From: Negativicutes bacterium
GTDB lineage: Bacteria; Bacillota_C; Negativicutes; Sporomusales_B; JARLHX01
Direction: 5' to 3'
DNA: 64,000 nucleotides
NCBI GenBank assembly: GCA_031292035.1
Contig: JARLHX010000208.1
Span: 46,680-110,679 of the forward strand
Shown here: positions 44,679 through 52,247 of the stretch, piece by piece
Position numbering within the stretch: the first letter of the stretch is position 1
Layout: every line of letters starts with the position of its first letter
The notes under the pieces: model-generated
The model's input: the letters and a program-made list of their open reading frames with translations, nothing else
Database searches by the model: none
What the model was told of the DNA's origin: nothing
Program-made: the position numbers and the translations under genes

Positions 44679-44935
44679 TGTCTCGTGCCTCCTCCATTAA
44701 TCCATACTGAAAACCCATTTATCAATTGTCCTTAACTTTTGAGCCCCTCCTCCCGGATTTTATTTCCCAGATCCTTTCGCGCCCGGTGCCCTGTTTTAGC
44801 CAAAGACGAAGACTAAGCATCCTGTTACGACCACAGTCGAAAATACTTCGTCCATAAAACCATTGTGTGCCGTTGTCTGATTAGTTATAATTTTAAATAT
44901 AGAGCAATCAATAGTAAAATGAATAAAATTGCTAT

Positions 44936-44960
44936 CAAATATCAATACAATGGATATTTG
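44936..44960 (+). promoter_or_regulatory. Palindrome at the LysR gene start, candidate autoregulatory site
   Basis: CAAATATC (44936-44943) and GATATTTG (44953-44960) are perfect 8-bp arms separated by 9 bases. The right arm runs into the GGAGG ribosome site of the LysR gene. LysR proteins often bind T-N11-A palindromes and repress their own gene. The divergent Ldh gene starts 258 bases away. Confidence 0.55.
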
Positions 44961-44968
44961 GAGGAAAT

Positions 44969-45907
44969 ATGTACTCACTAGGCATCGAAGCTTTTCTGGC
45001 AATCGTGCGGGCGAAAAGCATAAGCCGAGCGGCGGAAGAACTCTATACCGCCCAATCCACCATTAGTCACCGGCTGAAAAAGTTGGAGCAAATCATTGGC
45101 GCAAGCCTGGTCGATCGCGGCAAAGGCGTCAAAGTCATTCGCCTTACGCCCACCGGCGAAGAATTCGTCAGGCTGGCCGAAAGATGGGATGCCCTGATGC
45201 GGGAAACGCAGATTCTCCAGGCGCAGGGACCCCGGCTGACGCTGTCGGTTGGTGCTGTAGACAGCCTCAATACCTGTTTTTTTCCGCCGTTGTACCGGCT
45301 GATCAGCCGCCATCAGCCGCAAATGATGCTGGAAATTCGCACCCAGCACTCGGTGGAATTATATGACGAGGTAGACAAGGGCCTGGTGGACGTCGCCTTT
45401 GTCCTGCGAGAACGCTCGCAGCCCAATGTCCATGTGGAAAAATGTTTCGCCAAGCCGATGGTGGTGCTTCGGCTGGCAACCTCTGAGACGACTGATGCCA
45501 GGCTGCTTCATCCCAGCGAACTGGACCCCAATCATGAATTATTCATTTTCTGGGGCCTCTTATACCAGGAGTGGCATGATAAATGGTGGGATCCGTTATG
45601 CCCCTCGCGCATCAGGTTGGACAGCTTCCATCTGATTTCCTCCCTGCTGCAGGATCCCAAGCAATGGGCGATCGTCCCCAGTTGGGTCGCCAACCGGGCA
45701 CTCGAACAGGGCAATTTTGCTATCCATCGACTGGCTGACCCGCCCCCGGATGCCGTCTGTTATAAGCTCACCCACAAGTATCCCAAGGTCGGCACTATCC
45801 AGAGCCTGGATTATTTTAATCACTATTTCGACTTACTGCGGCAAAATGCCCTTGAGTGGGATGATTCACCGCCAACCCCGACGCCACCTCTTTCCGACAG
45901 TCTTTAG
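44969..45907 (+). CDS. LysR-family transcriptional regulator
   Basis: At 312 residues: an N-terminal HTH (FLAIVRAKSISRAAEELYTAQSTISHRLKKLE) and a LysR substrate domain beginning LTLSVGAVDSLNTCF near residue 90. Divergent from the Ldh gene, with the MFS carrier beyond it and an FAH-family gene downstream, it is the natural regulator of this group. TTTGGAGG precedes the ATG. A terminator hairpin closes the gene. Confidence 0.92.
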   Translation: MYSLGIEAFLAIVRAKSISRAAEELYTAQSTISHRLKKLEQIIGASLVDRGKGVKVIRLTPTGEEFVRLAERWDALMRETQILQAQGPRLTLSVGAVDSLNTCFFPPLYRLISRHQPQMMLEIRTQHSVELYDEVDKGLVDVAFVLRERSQPNVHVEKCFAKPMVVLRLATSETTDARLLHPSELDPNHELFIFWGLLYQEWHDKWWDPLCPSRIRLDSFHLISSLLQDPKQWAIVPSWVANRALEQGNFAIHRLADPPPDAVCYKLTHKYPKVGTIQSLDYFNHYFDLLRQNALEWDDSPPTPTPPLSDSL

Positions 45908-45933
45908 AATGGCTGCGGCGAAACAAGATAATG

Positions 45934-45969
45934 AAAGCCTGAATCCTGCGTGCAGGGTTCAGGCTTTTT
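45934..45969 (+). terminator. Terminator of the LysR gene
   Basis: The stem AAAGCCTGAATCCTG / CAGGGTTCAGGCTTT (one mismatch) with a 4-base loop ends in TTTTTC. Confidence 0.88.
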
Positions 45970-46001
45970 CCTGTCCGGCCTGAAGTGGATAATCTTACCC
46001 G

Positions 46002-46031
46002 TTGACGCTCTGTCCTGTTTTTTGTTATATT
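46002..46031 (+). promoter_or_regulatory. Sigma-A promoter of the beta-barrel protein gene
   Basis: TTGACG (46002-46007) and TATATT (46026-46031) are 18 bases apart, 47 bases before the start codon. Confidence 0.7.
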
Positions 46032-46077
46032 CACAGCAGATGCAGTATACATAATATCAGCACAGGAGGTTTTATCG

Positions 46078-46569
46078 ATGAAAAAAGTCTTATTTTCCTT
46101 GGCATTCCTTCTCATCTTTGTCATGAGTACCGCATTTGCCGCCCCGATCAACGATCTGGCTACCGGCCAAACCGCCATCGGAGCCGGGAGTGACAACTTT
46201 TATCTGGAACACAAACTCACCGACAGCTTTACCCTCGGGTTTCAGAACGTAGACTGGGGCAGTGGCCTAAACGCCAATGACATCTACGGTCAATTCCAGC
46301 TCTCCAGCAATCTCCGCGGCATTGTCGGCAGCAGAAACTGGGACTCAGGTTCGAAAATGTATTTAGGTTTGGCTGTCAATGGGGCAATGGGGCCAGAATG
46401 GGAGGGCTACGCTTCCATTATAGGCGGCGACAATTTCAAAGAAGTGCAGGCCGGCGCCAACTTCCGGCTCACCCATAATGTCGACCTCAACCTCAACTAT
46501 CATTCCTTTATGCCTGATTTTGGCCCTGACAAAAACGGCGTCGGGGTTGGCGTTACCTTCAAGTTTTAA
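46078..46569 (+). CDS. Small exported beta-barrel-like outer-membrane protein
   Basis: The 163-residue precursor has a textbook signal peptide (MKKVLFSLAFLLIFVMSTAFA) and a mature part of about 142 residues made of alternating polar/hydrophobic stretches (FYLEHKLTDSFTLGFQNVDW, MYLGLAVNGAMG, VDLNLNYHSF). It ends GVGVGVTFKF, an aromatic C-terminal residue as in BamA-recognised barrels. The size suggests an 8-strand barrel. Nothing more precise can be said of its function. Its presence argues for a diderm cell. AGGAGG lies 8-9 bases before the ATG, and the gene is monocistronic with promoter and terminator. Confidence 0.8.
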   Translation: MKKVLFSLAFLLIFVMSTAFAAPINDLATGQTAIGAGSDNFYLEHKLTDSFTLGFQNVDWGSGLNANDIYGQFQLSSNLRGIVGSRNWDSGSKMYLGLAVNGAMGPEWEGYASIIGGDNFKEVQAGANFRLTHNVDLNLNYHSFMPDFGPDKNGVGVGVTFKF

Positions 46570-46581
46570 CCCTATACCACC

Positions 46582-46630
46582 AAAAAGAGGGCTGTGACCA
46601 TGGACTATCCATAGTCGCAGTCCTCTTTTT
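46582..46630 (+). terminator. Terminator of the beta-barrel protein gene
   Basis: A long imperfect stem (AAAAAGAGG.CTG.GAC and complement) ends in CTCTTTTTG. Confidence 0.85.
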
Positions 46631-46844
46631 GCAACCCTTGACTTGTCTCCGTAACCATGGCGGGAACTTTAGGGAAGGCGCTCCCCAATTGACTCGGTCC
46701 CGATAAGCCTATTTTCCTCGCGTTATTACCGTATACATTTATAACAAAATACATAAATTTCTAAATACTCAATTAAATTGCAAGACAAGAATGTTGCTGT
46801 TACAATTAGAAATTATACTGCAACCCCCAAGGAGGAGATCTGCC

Positions 46845-47729
46845 ATGCGCCTAGCAACCATTGTGCTCCGTGACGCCGAAGAGGCCGGGCTCATTGTGCC
46901 GGCCGGCGTCATCCCGGTCGCCTCGGTCAACCAAAAATTCGGCAAAAATTGGCCGGTCGACATATTTTCTATTATCCAATCCGGAGCTCTAGATGATATG
47001 AAAACCTGGTTTCAGGCTGGCGGCCAGGCCGCACTGACGAAGATGCCGGCTGTCCCCAAGCATGAAGCCGTATTCGGCCCCCTCTACCGTCACCCCAGCA
47101 AGATTTGGGGTATCGGCCTCAACTATGTCGACCATGCCGACGACCTTGCCGAAAAAGCACCCTCACTGGAGCCAGCCAGCTTTGCCAAATTTGACACTAC
47201 TCTTATCGGTCCAGGCGATCAAATCTGCATTCCGTTGCAGTCAAACAAAACGACCGCCGAGGCGGAGCTTGGCGTCATCTTTGGCAAAAAGTGCAAAAAC
47301 GTCGAAGAAAAAGACTGGCTCAGCGTGGTTGCCGGCTTCACCACCCTAATCGATATGACTGCCGAAGACATTCTCCGGATCAATCCCCGCTACCTTACCA
47401 GGGCCAAAAATTTCGATACCTTTTTTTCCTTTGGCCCGGAGCTTGTCACTCCTGACGAAATTGAAGATGTTTTGAAGCTAAATGTAGCCACCATCGTAAA
47501 CAGGCAAATTTACGCCCAGAACATGGTAAGCAACATGACCTTTCCTCCGGCCTGCCTTGTTTCCTTCCACACCAAAGTGGCCACCATGTTGCCTGGCGAT
47601 ATTCTTTGCACAGGCACGCCCCGCGCTGTTCAGATCAGGCACGGCGATGTCGCTGAATGTTGGATCGACGGTTTTGCACCACTGGCAAATCCGGTGATTG
47701 ATTTGAAGACCACCCCATCAACTTCATAA
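46845..47729 (+). CDS. Fumarylacetoacetate hydrolase (FAH) family protein
   Basis: The 294-residue protein has a family core starting KIWGIGLNYVDHADD near residue 87, the metal-site glutamates in TTAEAELGVIFGKKC near residue 140 and GDILCTGTPRAVQI near residue 252. FAH-family enzymes hydrolyse, decarboxylate or hydrate 2-oxo acids. AAGGAGGAG precedes ATG 46845 with spacing near 8. It is downstream of, and on the same strand as, the LysR gene but with terminators between, so joint control with the Ldh/MFS cluster is only a suggestion. Confidence 0.88.
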   Translation: MRLATIVLRDAEEAGLIVPAGVIPVASVNQKFGKNWPVDIFSIIQSGALDDMKTWFQAGGQAALTKMPAVPKHEAVFGPLYRHPSKIWGIGLNYVDHADDLAEKAPSLEPASFAKFDTTLIGPGDQICIPLQSNKTTAEAELGVIFGKKCKNVEEKDWLSVVAGFTTLIDMTAEDILRINPRYLTRAKNFDTFFSFGPELVTPDEIEDVLKLNVATIVNRQIYAQNMVSNMTFPPACLVSFHTKVATMLPGDILCTGTPRAVQIRHGDVAECWIDGFAPLANPVIDLKTTPSTS

Positions 47730-47742
47730 TCCTCTTCACTTG

Positions 47743-47782
47743 GTCAAAGGGTCAACAATCTTATGATTGTTGACCCTTTGAC
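47743..47782. repeat. Perfect 18-bp inverted repeat between convergent genes
   Basis: GTCAAAGGGTCAACAATC and its complement, with a TTAT loop, lie between the FAH (+) and PIG-L (-) genes. The lack of a U-tract on either strand makes it an atypical terminator, but its place between convergent genes still suggests RNA 3'-end formation. Confidence 0.6.
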
Positions 47783-47815
47783 GTATTGCCGGCTCATTTC
47801 ATGTCTGACCAAAGC

Positions 47816-48484
47816 TTAAAACAATTCGGCTACCTTCACAACCTGAAAACATTCGCAGTACTGCCCCCGGTTTGTTGTGATGCCGCGCAGACGATTCATG
47901 CTCTTCACCGCTTCGTCATACGGCAAAACGGCTACTTGTGATTCATGCATCTGCATGGCCTCAATTTTTCTGTCCATGACGGCGGAAATATCCTCGACAT
48001 AGTGTACCGCCGGTAGCGGCGTCCCCACCTCATAACAGAGAATGGTCCCCACCGCCCACAGCTCACAGCCGCATTCCCCCGCCCGCGGGCTGGCGGCCCA
48101 CGCACAGCATTCCAGCACTAAATCGTGAGTCATGCGGTGATCGCGGTGCTCATCCTGCTGATGCGGAATGTACACGACATCAGGCCGAAAAGAACGGAGA
48201 AGGCTGGTGATGGCCATCACGGTCTCACGGGAATATTGCAAAAAACCGTCTGGTTTTCGGAGAAAATGGAGCTGCGTGACTCCCAGAAAGCGGGCGGCTT
48301 TCGCTGCTTCGGCCTCCCGAATGGCCATAATGTCGGCTGAGGTGTACGTCAGAGAACCGATATCCCCTGAAGTAACATAAGCGACCCCGACCGAATTGCC
48401 TTTTATTACATGATTTATTATACTGCCGCCACAACCGATCACATCGTCATCAGGATGGGGCGCAAACACCAGTACCTTCCGCAA
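47816..48484 (-). CDS. PIG-L family zinc deacetylase
   Basis: The 222-residue protein begins MRKVLVFAPHPDDDVIGCGG with the HPDD metal motif near residue 10, and has QQDEHRDHRMTHDLV near residue 108 with further metal ligands. Members deacetylate N-acetylglucosamine-like groups, for example BshB in bacillithiol synthesis. Without bshA/bshC nearby the role is open. It sits after a terminator and so has its own transcript. Confidence 0.9.
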   Translation of the reverse strand: MRKVLVFAPHPDDDVIGCGGSIINHVIKGNSVGVAYVTSGDIGSLTYTSADIMAIREAEAAKAARFLGVTQLHFLRKPDGFLQYSRETVMAITSLLRSFRPDVVYIPHQQDEHRDHRMTHDLVLECCAWAASPRAGECGCELWAVGTILCYEVGTPLPAVHYVEDISAVMDRKIEAMQMHESQVAVLPYDEAVKSMNRLRGITTNRGQYCECFQVVKVAELF

Positions 48485-48556
48485 GACAATCCCTCCGCAA
48501 TATCGGGATACGGTTTAGCTTTTCCTGTCACAGAAAAACCATTCATCTGCGGAAAA

Positions 48557-48585
48557 GAAAAAAGCCTGCCCTTATGGTGCAGACT
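48557..48585 (-). terminator. Terminator of the sulfite reductase/Cys-rich gene pair
   Basis: The minus-strand stem AGTCTGC / GCAGGCT (with a G-U pair) is followed by TTTTTTCTTTTCC. Confidence 0.75.
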
Positions 48586-48625
48586 TTGTCCCCATTGCTT
48601 GCTTCACCGGAAGCAGTCTATCGTA

Positions 48626-49066
48626 TCAGGAGCTTTTCAACAGCCGGTATTCCTGCATCACTTTACCGCCCAGTTCAGGATTGATTTCCGAAAGGCTCAT
48701 GATATACATCAGCGGATTGCCGGCGAATTTGAGATGCTCGCCAAACATGGCCACTTCCAACGATGAACGCACAATATTGATGACGCAGTTATCGTCATGA
48801 CTATCCATGCAATTCTTGCATTCGTGATTAATAACCGCCAAGGCAACTGCAACCTGGTCGATTTCATATATTTTATAGTCGGCGGCAGGAACCATCTTCA
48901 ACCCGTTGGGGATGCTGAGCGTTTTTTTGACGCCGGCGTAATCAGCCACAATCTTGGCAAAGCCGACCAGGCATTCTTTACCATGGCAGGAGGTACACTC
49001 CATTTCGCTCCGGCAGCAGTTTTGCACCGCTGTTTTGATTGAGGCCACATTGAATTGATCACTCAT
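48626..49066 (-). CDS. Unrecognised cysteine-rich protein, possible Fe-S protein
   Basis: I do not recognise this 146-residue protein. It has eight cysteines in two groups: C17, C18, C24, C27, C32 (CCRSEMECTSCHGKEC) and C83, C86, C94 with H90 (CKNCMDSHDDNC). This suggests one or two metal or Fe-S sites in a small soluble protein. No signal peptide or membrane segment is visible. The gene lies 14 bases after the small sulfite reductase gene on the same strand and shares a terminator, so a role as electron carrier or partner for it is a fair inference. GAGGG precedes the ATG. Confidence 0.7.
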   Translation of the reverse strand: MSDQFNVASIKTAVQNCCRSEMECTSCHGKECLVGFAKIVADYAGVKKTLSIPNGLKMVPAADYKIYEIDQVAVALAVINHECKNCMDSHDDNCVINIVRSSLEVAMFGEHLKFAGNPLMYIMSLSEINPELGGKVMQEYRLLKSS

Positions 49067-49080
49067 GAGAATCCCTCCTC

Positions 49081-49791
49081 TTATTTACTGGCAAGGAAAG
49101 CGCTAAAGTCATCTAGCTCTGCAGATTCTGCCGGAATCATGTCGGCCGGCGGAGCAAATTCAGCGATGCCGCACCGGTCGATCACCCGGCACAACCTTTC
49201 GTCCTTGACACCCAACTGGCGGTATTTGGTCAATACAAAATCGAGAACCGTCAATACCTGCTGGGCAGAAATACCCTCCAGAATTCGCTGGCCGTGCCGG
49301 GGCACCTTGCTGCCGCCGCGCCCCCCTAAATAGACGTCGAATTGATCTGACGCCACCGCCACTACGCCAAAATCAGCGCAGTAGGGGTCGGTACAGCCGC
49401 GAATACAACCGGCGGTAGATATTTTGAAATCCTTGGGGGTTTCCTGGTTCATAAACTGTTCCTGGATTTTGACGCCCAACCCAAAAGCATCGCCAAAACT
49501 GCGTTGGCACAGATCGTCATTACCGGCACAGCCCTTGACGTTGCGGACGATGTTGCCGAAAACGCCCAATTTTAGCCCCGTCTTCTCAATCTCCTGCCGG
49601 AATACCTCCAAATCACCGCTGCTAATCAAAAAAACCAGCGTTTGCCGGGTGGTCATCTTCATCCCATGGACAGTCACCTTTTTCGTAAGCTCTCCCAATC
49701 CGGCAAGTTGCTCGGCGCTGATTACGCCACAGGCGCCAACCACCGCTACGCCAAAAATACCGGACCGTTGTTCAAAAATCGCACGACCCAT
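49081..49791 (-). CDS. Small siroheme-Fe4S4 sulfite/nitrite reductase-like protein
   Basis: At 236 residues, this is about the size of low-molecular-weight assimilatory-type sulfite reductases of anaerobes. It contains a ferredoxin-like half domain (TVHGMKMTTRQTLVFL near residue 40), and the cluster motifs VKGCAGNDDLC (CX6C) near residue 87 and STAGCIRGCTDPYC (CX3C) near residue 127 that bind the siroheme-coupled Fe4S4. It should reduce sulfite or nitrite, or act on a related thiol compound; activity is unproven. It is followed closely by the Cys-rich gene. No larger dsr/asr genes are present in the window. Confidence 0.85.
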   Translation of the reverse strand: MGRAIFEQRSGIFGVAVVGACGVISAEQLAGLGELTKKVTVHGMKMTTRQTLVFLISSGDLEVFRQEIEKTGLKLGVFGNIVRNVKGCAGNDDLCQRSFGDAFGLGVKIQEQFMNQETPKDFKISTAGCIRGCTDPYCADFGVVAVASDQFDVYLGGRGGSKVPRHGQRILEGISAQQVLTVLDFVLTKYRQLGVKDERLCRVIDRCGIAEFAPPADMIPAESAELDDFSAFLASK

Positions 49792-49961
49792 TCGTTAAAG
49801 GCCCCCTCTATTACCCATTTTGCTTGAATACCACAATGTTAGTTATGATAACTTTACTTATTATTTGACAATAATGATAACATTCCTGTCGTCATTATGA
49901 ATTTTTTGTCAAATTTCCGTAATACTGTGTCTCAGCAATTTCCGAACTTGGTTGCGAAGTC

Positions 49962-50000
49962 AAAAAGCCTATGTGTACCAATCGGCACACATAGGCTTTT
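49962..50000 (-). terminator. Terminator of the chemoreceptor gene
   Basis: AAAAGCCTATGTGT and its complement form a 13-14 bp stem with a 10-base loop, followed by TTTTTGAC on the minus strand. The rest of the gap to the sulfite reductase gene (49800-49960) is AT-rich and holds a GTTATGATAAC palindrome at 49842-49852 of unknown meaning. Confidence 0.85.
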
Positions 50001-50045
50001 CCCAAAGCAGCTATCTTCCGTTAGAGCAGCGAACCTCTGAAAGGG

Positions 50046-52001
50046 CTAAACCTGAAACTTACTGACTGCCCCCTGAAGTTCGTGGGCTAATTTAGCCAGA
50101 TTCTGGCTTGAAGCAGCAATCTCTTCCATCGCCGCCGACTGCTCTTCCGTGGCCGCCGACACCGTTTGCGCTTCGCCGGCCGCCTTTTTGCTCAGTCCAT
50201 CAATTTCCTTTACCGATTCAACAATCTGTTGGCTGCCTGTCGCCATTTGCCCAATTGCGGCCGAGATCCCTTTGACCTGGTCAGACACTTCGGTGACCAG
50301 CGCCGCAATCTCCCTGAAGGCCTGGCCAGCGGAGTTGACGACTTCTGTCCCGATCTTGACTTCGCGTGTGCCTTCACTCATGGCGATAACCGCCTCATCG
50401 GTGTCTCCCCGGATCTCGTTGATCAGCATGGCGATCTGTTTGGCCGCATCCTGTGACTGTTCGGCCAGTTTACGGACCTCTTCCGCCACCACCGCAAAGC
50501 CGCGTCCCATCTCGCCCGCCCTGGCCGCCTCGATGGCGGCGTTAAGCGCCAGCAGGTTGGTCTGCCCGGCGATCCCGGCGATCGCATCGACAATCTGGCC
50601 GATTTCCTTAGACCGCTCGCCCAGCTTGGCGACTACCTGAGCCGAATTGGTTACCGTCTGATCGATCTTGGCCATCTGGCTGACCGCCCTGTCCACCGCC
50701 TTGCCGCCCTCCTGGGCTGATTCGGCCGCCCGGGACGAGTTGCCAGCCATCTGGGCCGTGCTGGCGGCTACATGCTGAATGCCGGCCGATATCTGCTGGA
50801 CCACAGCCGAAGTGCCGTTGACCACATCCAACTGTTTTTCCGCGCCACGGGCGACATCGGTGATCGATCCAGCCACCTGATTGGCCGCCTGGGCCGATTG
50901 CTCGGCACTGGCGGTCAACTGTTCAGAGGAAGATGACACATGTGCGGCCGAGACCGAAACCTGTTTTACCAGGCTCCGCAGATTGGCCACCATGGTATTG
51001 AAATTAGCAGCCAGTTTACCTATTTCATCCTTTTCGATAATATCGACACTTGTCGCCAAGTTGCCTTTGCTGACAATGTCGGTGGCAGTCACTAGCTGCA
51101 AGATGGGCCGTACGGTACGATTGGCATAATAGTAGCCTAAAAAGCTCACCAGCAGTATGGTAATCAGAATGATCAAGCCATTCGTCAACAGCAGCTTGTT
51201 ATTCCGCGCCGTATATTCGGCATACGATTTTTCGATACATACCAACCAGCCGGTCTTCGGTTCGAAAGCATAACTCACCAGTTTCTTGTTGCCCTGCTCG
51301 TCGGTGATTTCGGCGGTGCCGCTTTCCCCGCCCAGGCCTTTGGCGACAAAATTCAGCTTACCGACATCTTTGCGTTCGGCGGTGACTTTAGCGTCGGGAT
51401 GAGCCAGTATTTTGCCCTCCCGGTCGATGATATAGGCGATGTCTCCATCCTGGGAGCGTTTTGCCACAAAATCGGCCATAACCCCCAGATCAATGGTACC
51501 CTGCAACACACCAGCCATAGGGCCGCCCCGGATAGGTGTGGCCAGGATGACAACCGGATGGCCGTTGGATTTGCTGATGACCACCTCAGACACCACGTCG
51601 TCCTTACCTTGCATAGCCTGCTGGAAAAAGATTCTGTCAGGCACCTGTACCAGCGCCGATTCATCACTCTTCACCAGTTGCTGTCCCCTGTCATTGTCAA
51701 TCGCAATCGGAATCATCGCCGGATACACTCTTGATCCATCCCTCAGCACCGGTTTTGCCGCCGCCGGATCAAAGGCAACCACTGTAGGGTTGGTGGCCAG
51801 CAGTTTGAGGGCATTAATATGCTTGTCCATAAAGCCTACAACTTCGGACTGCAAGCCTCCCACCCGCGCAAAATTCAAGCGGCGATAATCATCCTGCATA
51901 TTTTGATTAAACAACCAGGAGGCCGCCATCGAGGCCGCCAGCACAGGAAGGGCTCCGATGAGCACCAACAACAAGATCAGTTTTCGTTTCAATTCTGTCA
52001 C
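50046..52001 (-). CDS. Methyl-accepting chemotaxis protein with dCache sensor
   Basis: At 651 residues: TM1 (about 8-30), a periplasmic double-Cache domain (30-280), TM2 (about 285-305), HAMP (305-360) and a cytoplasmic signalling domain. The hairpin tip is intact: GQTNLLALNAAIEAARAGEMGRGFAVVAEEVRKLAEQS near residue 480. dCache domains usually sense amino acids, organic acids or polyamines. There is no C-terminal CheR-tethering pentapeptide. A c-di-GMP-I riboswitch in the leader means its expression responds to c-di-GMP, and a diguanylate cyclase gene with a similar sensor is directly upstream. Confidence 0.94.
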   Translation of the reverse strand: MTELKRKLILLLVLIGALPVLAASMAASWLFNQNMQDDYRRLNFARVGGLQSEVVGFMDKHINALKLLATNPTVVAFDPAAAKPVLRDGSRVYPAMIPIAIDNDRGQQLVKSDESALVQVPDRIFFQQAMQGKDDVVSEVVISKSNGHPVVILATPIRGGPMAGVLQGTIDLGVMADFVAKRSQDGDIAYIIDREGKILAHPDAKVTAERKDVGKLNFVAKGLGGESGTAEITDEQGNKKLVSYAFEPKTGWLVCIEKSYAEYTARNNKLLLTNGLIILITILLVSFLGYYYANRTVRPILQLVTATDIVSKGNLATSVDIIEKDEIGKLAANFNTMVANLRSLVKQVSVSAAHVSSSSEQLTASAEQSAQAANQVAGSITDVARGAEKQLDVVNGTSAVVQQISAGIQHVAASTAQMAGNSSRAAESAQEGGKAVDRAVSQMAKIDQTVTNSAQVVAKLGERSKEIGQIVDAIAGIAGQTNLLALNAAIEAARAGEMGRGFAVVAEEVRKLAEQSQDAAKQIAMLINEIRGDTDEAVIAMSEGTREVKIGTEVVNSAGQAFREIAALVTEVSDQVKGISAAIGQMATGSQQIVESVKEIDGLSKKAAGEAQTVSAATEEQSAAMEEIAASSQNLAKLAHELQGAVSKFQV

Positions 52002-52041
52002 TCCATCCTCAAATTGTCACCCTTGCAAATCCCCGGCAAAC

Positions 52042-52172
52042 AAAAAAGACAAGCAGCCGCTTGCCTTCGTAAAACTCAACTAAGACTTAGCTGGCAGTCT
52101 GGCAATCATAGACATAATGTCCTTAGACCCATGGCTTTGCGTCCTTATCTTTCGATAAGTTTGCCAATATGA
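52042..52172 (-). promoter_or_regulatory. c-di-GMP-I (GEMM-I) riboswitch in the chemoreceptor leader
   Basis: On the minus strand the aptamer shows TGGCAAACTTATCGAAAGAT, then AAGGACGCAAAGCC and GGGTCTAAGG, the GEMM-I core with its GGCAAAC strand, GAAA tetraloop and GGACGCAAAGCC stretch (about 52091-52172). It is followed by an expression platform whose 3' hairpin GGCAAGC-GGCT-GCTTGTC and U6 tract (52042-52065) is an intrinsic terminator. The start codon lies 41 bases further on. Whether ligand turns the gene on or off cannot be read with certainty. Confidence 0.92.
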
Positions 52173-52247
52173 AGATCCTGCCGGATCAGACTTTATCGTA
52201 TCTATTTAAGCATCAATTTCTTTTAAAGTCAATATTGTTCTGGAAAA

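Noticed and set aside
47743..47782. A perfect inverted repeat considered as part of a CRISPR or mobile-element end.
   Set aside because: It is a single copy between convergent genes with no spacers, transposase or repeats nearby; a transcript-end hairpin is simpler.
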